Assembly: GCA_020846005.1 (NCBI GenBank)
Contig: JADLEQ010000047.1
Span: 1 to 43,941, forward strand
Reading direction: 5' to 3'
Source of the DNA: Polyangiaceae bacterium
GTDB taxonomy: Bacteria; Myxococcota_A; Polyangia; Polyangiales; Polyangiaceae
DNA length: 43,941 nucleotides
Shown: in pieces, positions 33,721-42,565 of the stretch
How positions within the stretch are numbered: the stretch's first letter is position 1
Layout: every line of letters starts with the position of its first letter
Made by a program: the position numbers and the translations under genes
The notes under the pieces: model-generated
The model's input: the letters and a program-made list of their open reading frames with translations, nothing else
Told to the model about the DNA's origin: nothing
Databases searched by the model: none

Positions 33721-35394
33721 TCAGGTGAGGCCGACGACGCGGCCGTCCGAGTCGACGTCGATGCGGTGGGCGCCTGGCTCCGCGGGCAAGCCCGGCATCG
33801 TGGTGATCTCGCCCGACAGCGCGTAGACGAAGCCGGCGCCAGCGGAGAGCCGCGCCTCCCGGATGGGGAAGCGGAATCCCCGGGGCCGGCCGAGCCGCGC
33901 CGGATCCGCCGAGAACGAGTACTGCGTCTTGGCGATCGAGACGGGCAACGCGCCGTAGCCGAGCGCCTCGAAGCGCGCGAGCTGCCGCTCGGCGGCAGGA
34001 TCGAGGTCGACGCCCTCCGCGCCGTAGATCTCGCGAGCCACCGTCTCCAGCTTCTCGGCGAGCGGGAGCTCCAGCGGGTAGAGGAAGCGGAAGGCGCTCG
34101 GCGTCGCCGCCGCGGAGACGACCACGCGGGCGAGCGCCTCCGCGCCCTCTCCCCCGCGCGCGAACACGTCGCTCACCTCCGCCCCGACGGCCCCGGCCTC
34201 GAGCGCGAGCTGTCGCAGCGCGTCGACCTCGGCGTCGTGGTCGGTGGGGAAGCGGTTGATCGCGACGACGGCGGGGACCCCGAACCTCGCGAGCGCCGCC
34301 AGGTGCCCCTCGAGGTTGCAGGCGCCCGCGCGGAGCGCGTCGAGGTCCTCGGCCAACATCTCGGCGGGCAGCGGCTTACCCGGGACGACCTTGAAGCGCC
34401 CGCTGTGGAGCTTGAGCGCCCGGACGGTGCAGACCACCACCTCGACGGCGGGGCGGAGCCCGCTCGAACGGCACTTGATGTCGAACAGCTTCTCGGCCCC
34501 ACAGTCGGCGCCGAAGCCGCTCTCGGTGACGACGTACTCCGCCAGGCGGAGCCCGATGAGATCCGCGAGCACGCTGGAGTTGCCGTGCGCGATGTTGGCG
34601 AACGGGCCGCCGTGCACGAGCGCCGGCGTGCGCTCCGAGGTCTGCGCGAGGTTCGGGCGGAGCGCCTCGACGAGGAGCGCGAGGAGCGGGCCGGTCGCGC
34701 GTAGCTCCTCGCAGGAGACCGGCTCCCCGCCCGGAGTATATCCGATGATCATGCGCCCCACGCGAGCCCGGAGGTCCTCGAGGCCGGTCGCGAGCGCGAC
34801 GATCGCCATGAGCTCGCTCGCGGCGGTCAGCTCGAACCCGGTCTCCCGGAGCGGCCCCGAGAGGCGGGGTCCGAGGCCCGTCACGACGCGGGAGAGGGCC
34901 TTGTCGTTCACGTCGAGCACGCGGCGCCAAGTGATGGAGGTCGGCTCGAGGACCGGCGCCTTGCCGCGCTTCACGTGGTTGTCGATCAGCGCAGCGAGCA
35001 GGTTCGTCGCGCTCGTGATCGCGTGCAGGTCGCCGGTGAAGTGGAGGTTGATGTCGGTGAACGGCTCGAGGCGCGAGCGGCCGCCGCCGGCGCCCCCGCC
35101 CTTCATGCCGAACACCGGCGCGAGCGAAGGCTCGCGTAGCGCGGCGATCGTCCGATGCCCGAGGCGCTCCAGCGCCATCGCGAGGCCGATGGTGGTCACC
35201 GTCTTGCCCTCGCCGAGCGGGGTCGGCGTGATGGCGGTGACGCCGACGTACTTGCCGACGGGCCGCGCGGCGAGACGGTCGAGCAGCCCGTGGGCCAGCT
35301 TCGCTTTGTGCCAGCCGAGCGGCTCCCAGTCCCGGGGCTCGAGCGCGAGGCGGGCGGCGATGTCGGCGATGGGGGCGGGGGTGGTGTTCGTCAT
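33721..35394 (-). CDS. fhs: Formate--tetrahydrofolate ligase
   Basis: Cytosolic ATP-dependent ligation of formate to tetrahydrofolate, feeding 10-formyl-THF. The 557 residues match the family (about 555). P-loop TPLGEGKT is at residues 58-65, followed by REPSLAPVFGMKGGGAGGG, DINLHFTGDLHAI, and the C-terminal phrase LAEDLDALRAGACNLEGHL. No acetyl-CoA pathway genes lie nearby, so a role in one-carbon supply is more likely than acetogenesis. ATG start; the short upstream TACTCC is a weaker match to the -10 seen elsewhere. Divergent from the lipoprotein at 35552 across 157 nt. Confidence 0.97.
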   Translation of the reverse strand: MTNTTPAPIADIAARLALEPRDWEPLGWHKAKLAHGLLDRLAARPVGKYVGVTAITPTPLGEGKTVTTIGLAMALERLGHRTIAALREPSLAPVFGMKGGGAGGGRSRLEPFTDINLHFTGDLHAITSATNLLAALIDNHVKRGKAPVLEPTSITWRRVLDVNDKALSRVVTGLGPRLSGPLRETGFELTAASELMAIVALATGLEDLRARVGRMIIGYTPGGEPVSCEELRATGPLLALLVEALRPNLAQTSERTPALVHGGPFANIAHGNSSVLADLIGLRLAEYVVTESGFGADCGAEKLFDIKCRSSGLRPAVEVVVCTVRALKLHSGRFKVVPGKPLPAEMLAEDLDALRAGACNLEGHLAALARFGVPAVVAINRFPTDHDAEVDALRQLALEAGAVGAEVSDVFARGGEGAEALARVVVSAAATPSAFRFLYPLELPLAEKLETVAREIYGAEGVDLDPAAERQLARFEALGYGALPVSIAKTQYSFSADPARLGRPRGFRFPIREARLSAGAGFVYALSGEITTMPGLPAEPGAHRIDVDSDGRVVGLT

Positions 35395-35539
35395 CCAGAG
35401 ACCCGTCGGAGTAGGCCCGGCGGCGCGCCCGCCGCGTAGCGAACGGGACTCGACGGCGGGTGCCTCCGGCGAATGGTGGCACGCCGCGCGCCGCGTTGAC
35501 AGCCACGACGCCCCCGCGGGCGCCCGGGCCGGCCTGTGC

Positions 35540-35545
35540 TATCCA
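35540..35545 (+). promoter_or_regulatory. Weak -10-like TATCCA before a lipoprotein gene
   Basis: GTGCTATCCA ends 6 nt before ATG 35552. It has the usual spacing but lacks the final T. Confidence 0.35.
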
Positions 35546-35551
35546 GCCTCC

Positions 35552-36262
35552 ATGCGTGGATGGTCGGTGTGGGTGGCGCTCGTGCCATGGGTCGCGATCG
35601 GGTGCGGCGGCGACGTGAACGGCGGAGGCGGCGGGGCGGGCTCCGGCGGCGCGAGCGGCGGGGGAGGCACCGGCGCGACGTCGGGCTCCGGCGGATCCTC
35701 CGCTTCGAGCGGGACGGGCGGCGCGGCGGGGACGGGCGGCGCGGCGGGGGCGAGCGGCACCAGCGGGACGGGCGGGACGGACGCGTGCTCCGTGGTGACC
35801 GCGAAGCCCTACCCCCTTCACACGACCTTCCGCTTCACCAACACCGGATCGGCGCCCGTCTACCTCGACCGGGTGTGCGACCTGCGCTTCGACGTGACGA
35901 GCTGTCGGGACGCCTACTCGGCCCCCCTCGCGCTGAGCGCGCCTTGCACGAAGGACTGCGCGGACACCACGGGCGGGTGCCTGGTGTGCGGCGCCTGCCT
36001 GGCAGAGATCGTGCCCGTCGCCCCGGGACAGAGCGTGGACCACGAGTGGTCGGGGCGCACGTTCACGTTCGGGACCGACGCCGCTGGCTGTCAGTGTCAC
36101 GTCGGCACGGACGCGCCGGCCGGGCTCTATCGCGTCGCGGTGTCCGTCTGGGACTCCGCGCCGGCCCCAGGCTCGGGGTATCCTCCCTACGACCGCACGG
36201 TATCCCTCGACTTCACGCTCCCGGGCGCCGACGACCTCGTCACCGTCGATCTCGCTCCGTAG
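35552..36262 (+). CDS. Gly/Ser/Thr-stalk lipoprotein with a Cys-rich head
   Basis: 236 residues. Signal peptide MRGWSVWVALVPWVAIGCGG with lipobox-like AIGC, a stalk of Gly, Ser, Thr and Ala (about 20-75), then a head of about 160 residues with 11 Cys (DACSVV, DRVCDLRFDVTSCRDAY, CTKDCADTTGGCLVCGACL, CQCHVG). The head looks like a compact Ig-like domain (TFRFTNTGSAPVYLD, SVDHEWSGRTFTFG, LYRVAVSVWDSA). An 18-bp tandem repeat sits in the stalk. Surface-exposed binding function possible; unknown. Confidence 0.85.
   Translation: MRGWSVWVALVPWVAIGCGGDVNGGGGGAGSGGASGGGGTGATSGSGGSSASSGTGGAAGTGGAAGASGTSGTGGTDACSVVTAKPYPLHTTFRFTNTGSAPVYLDRVCDLRFDVTSCRDAYSAPLALSAPCTKDCADTTGGCLVCGACLAEIVPVAPGQSVDHEWSGRTFTFGTDAAGCQCHVGTDAPAGLYRVAVSVWDSAPAPGSGYPPYDRTVSLDFTLPGADDLVTVDLAP
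35711..35748 (+). repeat. 18-bp tandem repeat in the lipoprotein stalk
   Basis: Two copies (35711-35730 and 35729-35748 overlap by two bases) of a G-rich unit encoding GTGGAA. Such a tract can change length without shifting the frame. Confidence 0.6.
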
Positions 36263-36348
36263 CGCGGCGGCCGGGCCTCGTCGACGCGCTCGCTGCGTCC
36301 GTCGGGCGCCGCCCGCGACGTTCGCGCCCGGGGAGTCGCGCGGCGCGC
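36263..36348. other. Non-coding spacer with no clear element
   Basis: Between the stalk lipoprotein stop and the orphan frame. It contains only a weak 5-bp hairpin (CGGGC-GCC-GCCCG) at 36303-36315. I see nothing else. Confidence 0.4.
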
Positions 36349-36568
36349 TCAGAGCTCGAGCGTCTTCTCCAGATCGAGCGACGGGTTCTCCTCGACCTCA
36401 CGCAGCTCCGGCCGGCGTACCAGCTCGGGCCCTCCGTCTCGCCGATCCTCCAGGTGGAGAGCGGAGACGACGCGGACCCTCGTGGCGCCGTCCGCGCGGA
36501 GGCGCGCCCGCGACGACTCCCAACCGGGGAGCCCCGCGCGCGACGCGGAGAGGCTCCGACCCGGGACC
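36349..36568 (-). pseudogene. Orphan coding-like frame, possible frameshifted C-terminus
   Basis: On the minus strand a frame is open from 36627 down to a TGA at 36349-36351 but contains no ATG, GTG or TTG. Base use by codon position is protein-like: by my count over about 71 codons, about 86% G/C at position 3, 56% at position 2, 82% at position 1. The end reads ALHLEDRRDGGPEL, VRRPELREVEENPS and LDLEKTLEL. It joins the end of the upstream gene at 36569 with a one-base shift (CGC-TGA-G versus CGC-T-GAG), so a true frameshift, a recoding event or a sequencing error is possible. A non-canonical start is the alternative. Confidence 0.4.
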
Positions 36569-37315
36569 TCAGCGACCCTGGAGCGCCCACCCGGCGAGTT
36601 CGAGCAACGCGAGGCGCTCGCCGTCGCTCACGTCCTTCCACCGCGCGCCGAGGAACTCGTGGAAGAGCTGGATCGCGAGCGCGCCGGCGCCGTGGTCCGG
36701 GGGCGTCCCCTGGCGCCCCGTCTCCCACTCGGCCAGCTCGCACGCTCGTTCGCGGAGCTGCGGGGAGCGCGCGATCCCGAGCGCCGTCGAGCGATACGCG
36801 AGCGCGCCGGCGACCTGCTGCGGCGCGAGCGCGGCGTCCGCCGGAGACGAGACCGCGTCGAGCGCGAGCAGCGCCGCGCCGCACGCATGCGCGGCGGCGA
36901 GGCCGGCGTGGCGCACCACCACCTTGTCGGCGTGCTCGTCGAGGAGGGTCACCTTCTTGCGGACGGCGCCGGCGAGCATCGAGCGCACCGCCTCGACCGT
37001 CCGCCGCTCGACCGCCACCGTCGCTGCGAAGGCGTCGCTCCGCGCCTTGCGAACGGCGAGCTCGTCCGCGCGCCCGGCCGCCCACTCCTCGGACACCGCG
37101 AGCGGCGCCCAGAGATCGGCGTGCGCGCTCGGAGGCGTGCAGGCGCGCACCGCATGGCGCGCCAGCTCCGCCGCCAGGTGCACGAGGCCACGGTGGGTGG
37201 CGTCACCGGCGCCGCAGGTCCTCGCGGCGCGCTCGAGCGCGGGCGTGGCCACGCCGGACAGCTCCTCGCCCGGCTGCACGAGGCGGAGGGCCGACGGTCG
37301 GAGCCCCGGGCTCAC
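36569..37315 (-). CDS. Conserved hypothetical helical protein
   Basis: About 248 residues, no signal peptide or membrane segment, Ala/Arg/Glu-rich and helical throughout. Recognisable phrases: RRTVEAVRSMLAGAVRKKVTLLDEHAD, GALAIQLFHEFLGARWKDVSDGERLALLELAG. I do not recognise the family. Start GTG 37315 gives MSPGLRPSAL; a GTG at 37372 would add a low-complexity basic stretch and overlap serB by 23 nt. It lies 34 nt downstream of serB on the same strand. It may continue in another frame to 36349. Confidence 0.7.
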   Translation of the reverse strand: MSPGLRPSALRLVQPGEELSGVATPALERAARTCGAGDATHRGLVHLAAELARHAVRACTPPSAHADLWAPLAVSEEWAAGRADELAVRKARSDAFAATVAVERRTVEAVRSMLAGAVRKKVTLLDEHADKVVVRHAGLAAAHACGAALLALDAVSSPADAALAPQQVAGALAYRSTALGIARSPQLRERACELAEWETGRQGTPPDHGAGALAIQLFHEFLGARWKDVSDGERLALLELAGWALQGR

Positions 37316-37349
37316 GGCGCGCCACCCCCGCCCGGAGCGCCCGCCCGAG

Positions 37350-38555
37350 TCATCGGAGCGCCGCCAGGTCACGCGCGCCGAACCCCATGAGCAGCAGCAG
37401 CGTGTCGAGGCGATCGTGGTGGTTCAGGCTGACGTCCGATACGGCCTGAAGCCGCGGCTTGCCATGGAAGGCGATCCCGAGGCCGGCCGTCTGCAGCATG
37501 AGCATGTCGTTGGCGCCGTCGCCGACCGCGACGGTCTGCTCCAGGCGCAGCTCGTAGACCCGGGCCATGTCGCGGACGATCTGCGCCTTGCGTTCGCCGT
37601 CCACGATCGTGCCTTGCACTCGCCCCGTCAGGCGACCGTCGACGACCTCGAGCTCGTTGGAGAAGCAGAAGTCGAGCGCGAAACGGCGCTTCAGAGCGTC
37701 GACGAAGAAATCGAACCCGCCACTCACGAGCCCCACCTTGAAGCCGAGGCTCTTCAACGTGTGCACGAACCGTTCGGCCCCAGGCGTGAGCTCGATGCGA
37801 GACGCGACCGCCCTCGCGCGCTCGAGCGGCAGGCCCTCGAGGAGCGCCACGCGCTCCGCCAACGCCTGGCGGAAATCGAGCTCACCGCGCATGGCGCGCG
37901 CGGTGATCGCCTGGACACGATCGCCTGCGCCCACCTCGGCGGCGAGCTCGTCGATCAGCTCGCCCCGGGTGAAGGTGGAGTCGACGTCCATGCACACGAG
38001 CCGCTTCGTCTTGCGGAAGATGTCGTCCTTCTGCACGGCGAGATCGACGCCGAGCTCGGTGCCGAGGCGGAGGAAGTCGCCTCGCAGGCGCGCGAGCGCG
38101 CCGTTCTCGGTGATGGTCGAGTCGGGCACGTCCGTGATGAGCTCGAGGCCGGACAGCCGCTCCTCGCTGAGCGAGCGCATCTCGCGGATCGACATGCGGC
38201 GCTCCGCCATGGCGCGCGCAATCGCGGCGACCGCCTTGCCGTCCCCGAGCTCCCCGAGGAGGGTGACGCAGATGCCGGCGGGCGCGCGCCCTCCCCGCGC
38301 GCTGTCCGGGGAGCGGAACGCGCTCACCTCGAGCCGGAGCCCGAGCTCGCTCACGGCGAAGAGGATCTCACGCAGCGCGTTCGAGCGGGGCGGCAGCTCG
38401 ACGATCGCCGAGAGCATCAGGTAGCCGTGGAGCACCGACTGCCCGATGGTCACGATCGTGGCCTGCTCGGCCGCCACCACCTCGGCCAGGCGCGCCGTAA
38501 CCCCTGGGCGGTCGACCCCGGCGATGTGCAGAACGATGCGGCTCGCGTCCGTCAT
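37350..38555 (-). CDS. serB: Phosphoserine phosphatase with two ACT domains
   Basis: 401 residues. Two ACT domains come first (about 6-80: IVLHIAGVDRPGVTARLAE; about 94-170: GICVTLLGELGDGKAVAAIARAMAERRMSIREM). A HAD phosphatase domain follows: motif I MDVDST with nucleophile D190 and D192, SGGFDFF motif II, the catalytic Lys region ERKAQIV, and motif IV GDGANDMLML. It hydrolyses phosphoserine to serine, the last step of serine synthesis; the ACT domains probably sense an amino acid. ATG 38555 with AGGAGG 10 nt upstream. Confidence 0.96.
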   Translation of the reverse strand: MTDASRIVLHIAGVDRPGVTARLAEVVAAEQATIVTIGQSVLHGYLMLSAIVELPPRSNALREILFAVSELGLRLEVSAFRSPDSARGGRAPAGICVTLLGELGDGKAVAAIARAMAERRMSIREMRSLSEERLSGLELITDVPDSTITENGALARLRGDFLRLGTELGVDLAVQKDDIFRKTKRLVCMDVDSTFTRGELIDELAAEVGAGDRVQAITARAMRGELDFRQALAERVALLEGLPLERARAVASRIELTPGAERFVHTLKSLGFKVGLVSGGFDFFVDALKRRFALDFCFSNELEVVDGRLTGRVQGTIVDGERKAQIVRDMARVYELRLEQTVAVGDGANDMLMLQTAGLGIAFHGKPRLQAVSDVSLNHHDRLDTLLLLMGFGARDLAALR

Positions 38556-38665
38556 GCGCGGCGCCTCCTAGCACGCCCCCGCCGGTCCGGCACCGGCCGG
38601 CAGGGCGCCCACGACCGTCGCCGCCACTCGAGCAGGGTCGCCGACTCACGCCGCCTGCGACGCGG

Positions 38666-40939
38666 TCAGTCCGGCGCGTGGGGGTCGCGCCCGACCGCGA
38701 GCTCGGCGTCGTCCTCCAGGCCGTCTCCGTCGAAGTCGCGCCGCGGAGCGAGCGTGCTCCTCACGACGGGCAAGCCGGTCGCGTGGTGCGTCTGCAACGC
38801 CTCGATCACCTGATCGAGCGTCTCGTAGATCGGATTGCGAATCGTGACGGGCGCGGCCAGGCGGGGGAACGGATCCTCGCCGGCCGCGGGGAACCCGGGC
38901 AGGAACTGGAGCTGGCCCGTCTCGCTCGTCCAGTTCGCGCCGTGCGTGGCAGGCGCGTACTGGACGACCACCGCGGTGCGCCCGTCGAGGTGGGCGGAGG
39001 CGGGTGACGCCACGCCCGGCACGACGGCGACCAGCGACGGCTCCAGCTGCTCGAGCCCGAGCGCGCGCGCCAGCGCGTGGGTGCCCTCGTTCCCCATGAC
39101 CTCGTCACCGACGACCTCGATCGCGAGGACGTGCGGCGCCGCGCCCACTAGCTCGCCCAGGGTGGCTCGCTCCCGCAGGACGTGTCGCGCCCAGGTGAGT
39201 GGATCCGCCGGATCGAGGATCGCCTGGGCGAGCGCCACGAGTGGGTGGAACCGATCGAAGCGTCCCTCGAACCCATAGACGCTCCGGGCGAGCGGGATGA
39301 CGAGCGTCCCGAGGCCCGGGGACGTGGCGATCTCGAGATCGAGCACGCCGGCGCCCGGGACATCCAGCACGTGGAGCCCGATGTTCGGCTCCACCGCAGC
39401 GAACACCCCACCGACGATCGTGCCGAACGACTCGCCGAGGTAGGCGACGCGCTCCGGATCCAGGCGGGGCGCGACGCCCCCCCAGGGGGCGGCGAGCGGG
39501 GCGAGATCGAGCGCGGGATCGCGGAGCGCGCGCACGAGCCCGGAGAGGTCCAGCACCGACTGTAGCAGGGAGTCCCGGACGGCGGACAGGTTGAGGAAGC
39601 CCTCGAACAGCGCCAGCGTCGTCCCGAGTCCGCTCACGTCGCCGAAGCCGTCCGGGAGCGCTGGATCGCCGGTGAACGACGCCACGACCTTCGCGGTGTC
39701 GTTGCGAAGGTCGACGTCCTTCGCGCGCGATCCGTGACCGGCGAAGTCGATCGCGGCGACGGCGAAGCCCGCGCGGGTGAGGGGCTCGGCGAAGGTCACG
39801 ACCGCGTGCCGGCTTGCGCCGAGCCCGTGACCGAACACCGCGATGGGGAAGCCCTTGGGGGGAGGCGGCGCCGCAGGCAGCACCAGGGTGACGGGGATCG
39901 CGCGACGCGGCTCGATCACGCGAGGAGCGCCCGTCGCCGGGTCGCGATCGAACGTCTCGTCGTCCGGGGAGTCGTCGCCGGTGTCGTCCCGCGTGAAGCG
40001 CGGCAGCGTGATCGAGCCGGTCGCGAGGACCCCGACGTGCTCGTGGGCGATCCCCGTCGGGTTCGACCAGCCCCAGCGCTCGCGACCGGTCTCGTCACGC
40101 TCGGCCACCCCGAGCAGCGCGTCGAGCCGCGCGGGGGTGTCGAACACCGTGGCCGGGTTCGTGAACGCGAGCGCCGGCGCCGGGACCATCGCCGGGACCT
40201 CGAGCGCCGCGCGGGCCGCGAGCAGCGTCCTGGTGGCGGACTGGACGCGGAACGCCGCGAAGCCCGCGACGTACGCGCCCCGCGCGACCACCTCCGTCGT
40301 GACGAATCGGAGCGCGTCGGCCGTGGTGCGCCAGCGCTCGGGGGCCGTCCCCGCGAGGATCTCGTCGAGGCCGGCTCCTCGAGACAGCGCGCGCCCCTCG
40401 ACGTCGCGGAGCAGGCTCGTCGCTACGACCGCGTATTCGCCGCCGCTCCTCAGCACCGTCCCCGGCTCCGGCGACCCGAAGACGGCGCCGCGCGAGGCGT
40501 CCCACCGCCACTCGAACGGGACCACCTCGCCGCGGGTAGGGGCGCCCTCGCCCACCTCGACGACGAACGCCGGGTCAGCGCCGGTGCTGGTCCGGGCCGG
40601 GAGCGACGCCGGATCGAGCCCACACTCGATCGGGAGCTCGACGACGGGGCGGGTGCCGAACCCGTCGAGGCGCGCGAGGTGGGCGGCGAGCAGCGGCGCC
40701 TGCGTGGGCGTGAGGAGCTCGAGGCCAGCCAGCGACACCACGTTGCCGTCCGCGCCGAGGGCGGCGTCCGTCGGGAAGGGGGCTTCCCCGTAGCGGGGCG
40801 GCGCGCCGCTCCCGTCGACCACGTGGCGGATCGCGCAGCCGCGGGGCGCGGTCGCGGGCGGCGCCCCACGGTCGTCCCCGCACCCGGTCAGCGCGAGCGC
40901 CCCGGATCCGACGACCGCGAGCCACCGAGCGAGCGACAT
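38666..40939 (-). CDS. Large lipoprotein alpha/beta-hydrolase
   Basis: 757 residues. Signal peptide SLARWLAVVGSGALALTGC with canonical lipobox LTGC. The N-terminal half is beta-rich (about 40-330). The hydrolase core begins near FPIAVFGHGLGASRHAVVT, with the oxyanion region FGHGLG and the nucleophile elbow GESFG (S504), followed by GGVFAAVEPNIGLHVLDVPGA. The C-terminus has a short Ca2+-binding-like loop (DFDGDGLEDDAELAVGRDPHA). ATG 40939 is preferred over 40960 because TAGGCT lies 7 nt before it, the standard spacing here. Probably a surface lipase or esterase; substrate unknown. Confidence 0.9.
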   Translation of the reverse strand: MSLARWLAVVGSGALALTGCGDDRGAPPATAPRGCAIRHVVDGSGAPPRYGEAPFPTDAALGADGNVVSLAGLELLTPTQAPLLAAHLARLDGFGTRPVVELPIECGLDPASLPARTSTGADPAFVVEVGEGAPTRGEVVPFEWRWDASRGAVFGSPEPGTVLRSGGEYAVVATSLLRDVEGRALSRGAGLDEILAGTAPERWRTTADALRFVTTEVVARGAYVAGFAAFRVQSATRTLLAARAALEVPAMVPAPALAFTNPATVFDTPARLDALLGVAERDETGRERWGWSNPTGIAHEHVGVLATGSITLPRFTRDDTGDDSPDDETFDRDPATGAPRVIEPRRAIPVTLVLPAAPPPPKGFPIAVFGHGLGASRHAVVTFAEPLTRAGFAVAAIDFAGHGSRAKDVDLRNDTAKVVASFTGDPALPDGFGDVSGLGTTLALFEGFLNLSAVRDSLLQSVLDLSGLVRALRDPALDLAPLAAPWGGVAPRLDPERVAYLGESFGTIVGGVFAAVEPNIGLHVLDVPGAGVLDLEIATSPGLGTLVIPLARSVYGFEGRFDRFHPLVALAQAILDPADPLTWARHVLRERATLGELVGAAPHVLAIEVVGDEVMGNEGTHALARALGLEQLEPSLVAVVPGVASPASAHLDGRTAVVVQYAPATHGANWTSETGQLQFLPGFPAAGEDPFPRLAAPVTIRNPIYETLDQVIEALQTHHATGLPVVRSTLAPRRDFDGDGLEDDAELAVGRDPHAPD

Positions 40940-40946
40940 CGGCGCG

Positions 40947-40952
40947 AGCCTA
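40947..40952 (-). promoter_or_regulatory. -10-like TAGGCT before the hydrolase lipoprotein
   Basis: GACGCTAGGCT on the minus strand ends 7 nt before ATG 40939. It decides the start, because it falls inside the longer reading frame from 40960. Confidence 0.5.
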
Positions 40953-40982
40953 GCGTCCATCGCTGCGCCCGGCCCTTCGATC

Positions 40983-41645
40983 TCAGGGCACGTTGGCGCG
41001 CAGCGCCTCGACGCCCGCGCCGCGGCTCTCGAGTACCCACACGCCCAGGCGCCCTCGGCGCGCCACGAGCGCGAAGCGGTGCCCGATCGTGGCCGAGCGG
41101 GCGTCTCCGGCCACCAGCGTAGCGGCGCCCGACGCGACGAGCGTGCCCCCGGCGAGCGCGCAGTCGAAGGACGCCTCGACGCGCGCGCCGTCGTCGACGG
41201 ACCGCGCGCCCGTCACCTTGCAGTCGAGCCGCTCGCCTGGCCCCACCAGGCCGTGGCCGTTGACGATCAGCGCGACACCGTACCCGAGCGTCGCGAACCC
41301 GACGGCGCCGACCGCCGCGAGCCCGATCCGAGCGACGCGGTGACCGAGCGCTCGGAGCCACCACGGTGCAGACGCCGCCGCGGGCGCAGGGGCCTGCGCC
41401 TTCGCGGCGCCGGGCGCGGCCGCGGGGAGCGCGGGCGCCGGCGGCCGAGCGATCGCCCTCAGCGCCCACGCCGCGGGGCGCGCGAACCCCAGCGCGAGGA
41501 GGGCCCCCACGATGGGCGCCGCAGCGAGCAGCCACGCGCCCCCGAGGCGCGGATACAGCCACGCGCCGGCGGGCGCCACGAGCACACCGCCGGCGGCGAG
41601 CGCAGCCCACAGCCCGAGGAGCGCCTTGGCGAGTCCCTGCTTCAC
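40983..41645 (-). CDS. Small membrane protein, 220 aa
   Basis: Three hydrophobic segments: LGLWAALAAGGVLVAPAGAWLY (about 10-31), LLAAAPIVGALLALGFARPA (about 38-58), and RIGLAAVGAVGFATLGYGVALIV (about 105-128), with an Ala/Pro linker between the last two. The C-terminal 85 residues form a soluble beta-rich domain (LDCKVTGARSVDDGARVEASFDC, GTLVASGAATLVAGDARSATI). The two Cys may pair. GTG start with TACGCT 7 nt upstream. Function unknown. Confidence 0.78.
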   Translation of the reverse strand: MKQGLAKALLGLWAALAAGGVLVAPAGAWLYPRLGGAWLLAAAPIVGALLALGFARPAAWALRAIARPPAPALPAAAPGAAKAQAPAPAAASAPWWLRALGHRVARIGLAAVGAVGFATLGYGVALIVNGHGLVGPGERLDCKVTGARSVDDGARVEASFDCALAGGTLVASGAATLVAGDARSATIGHRFALVARRGRLGVWVLESRGAGVEALRANVP

Positions 41646-41652
41646 GCGCGCG

Positions 41653-41658
41653 AGCGTA
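41653..41658 (-). promoter_or_regulatory. -10-like TACGCT before the 220-aa membrane protein
   Basis: GGGTACGCT on the minus strand ends 7 nt before GTG 41645. Confidence 0.5.
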
Positions 41659-41755
41659 CCCGCCGGGGTGCAGCCGGGCCAGCCCGGCCAGGGGGGCGCT
41701 CAGCCCTGCGGGCAAGGGGGTTGACGCAGCGACGACCGCGCCGGACGCTCGTGAC

Positions 41756-42517
41756 GTGCGGCGCAGGATGTTCGCGTACGTGGCCGCGCTCGCTGGGCTC
41801 GGCTGCTCGCGGCCGGAGACGAGCAGCTCGGGGATCGACCGGAGCGACGGCCGGGTGCCCGAGTTCGTCGTGCCCGCGGTCGCTGCCGGCTCGATCCGGA
41901 TCGACGGCCGCCTCGACGACTGGCCCGAGGCGCCATCGACCGGCGCGTTCGTGAGCCCCGGGGACGGGCGGCCGGTCTCCCGATCGAAGGTCCCCGCGAG
42001 CGCGCGCCTCGCGCGCGACGACACGCGGCTGCTCCTCGCCGTGGAGGTGCACGACGTGGAGGCGTCTTCGCCGTTCGGTCGCGACGAGGTGGACCCCCAC
42101 ATCTGGGAGCGAGCGTCCGGCGTCGAGCTCATGCTGCAGCCGGGCGACGGCGGCGACAACCGGGACTACTTCGAGGTGCAGATCTGCGCCGCGGGCGCCG
42201 TGTGGGACACGCGGTTCGACGACTACAATCAGCCCGTCACCGGCTCGGGGGCGGCGCGACGATACGGCCACCAGGAGTGGCAGAGCGGGGCCGAGCGCGC
42301 CGTCTCGGTCGAGCCCGGGCGCTGGGTGGTCGAGCTCGCGTTGCCGTTCGCCTCGCTCGCGCCCTCTCGCGCAGCGCTGCCGCCCCGGCCGAACGACGTG
42401 TGGCGGGCGAACCTCTACGCCTTCCGGGACGGCCAGCGCGAGGCCAGCGCGTGGTCGCCGATCCTCGGGCAAGGCAACTTCCACCGCTCGACGCGCTGGG
42501 GCCGCCTCCGATTCTAG
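41756..42517 (+). CDS. CBM9-like lipoprotein
   Basis: 253 residues, GTG start giving MRRRMFAYVAALAGLGC (signal peptide; lipobox not perfect). The body is a family-9 carbohydrate-binding-module-like beta-sandwich: IRIDGRLDDWPEAPSTGAFV at the N-terminus, RLARDDTRLLLAVEVHDVEA, GVELMLQPGDGGDNRDYFEVQI, and WVVELALPFASLAPSRAALP near the end. These match the CBM9 type found in secreted proteins and cell-surface lipoproteins. It could bind glycans. The ATG at 41768 is an alternative but would lose the basic n-region. Confidence 0.85.
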   Translation: MRRRMFAYVAALAGLGCSRPETSSSGIDRSDGRVPEFVVPAVAAGSIRIDGRLDDWPEAPSTGAFVSPGDGRPVSRSKVPASARLARDDTRLLLAVEVHDVEASSPFGRDEVDPHIWERASGVELMLQPGDGGDNRDYFEVQICAAGAVWDTRFDDYNQPVTGSGAARRYGHQEWQSGAERAVSVEPGRWVVELALPFASLAPSRAALPPRPNDVWRANLYAFRDGQREASAWSPILGQGNFHRSTRWGRLRF

Positions 42518-42565
42518 CCACGGCGGCGTCGCCGCCGTACAACGCAGCAGGTCGGAGGTCGATTC

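Noticed and set aside
41721..41749. Promoter with TTGACG as -35 upstream of the CBM9-like gene
   Set aside because: The -10 position reads GACGCT, without the A/T bases needed; I could not support it.
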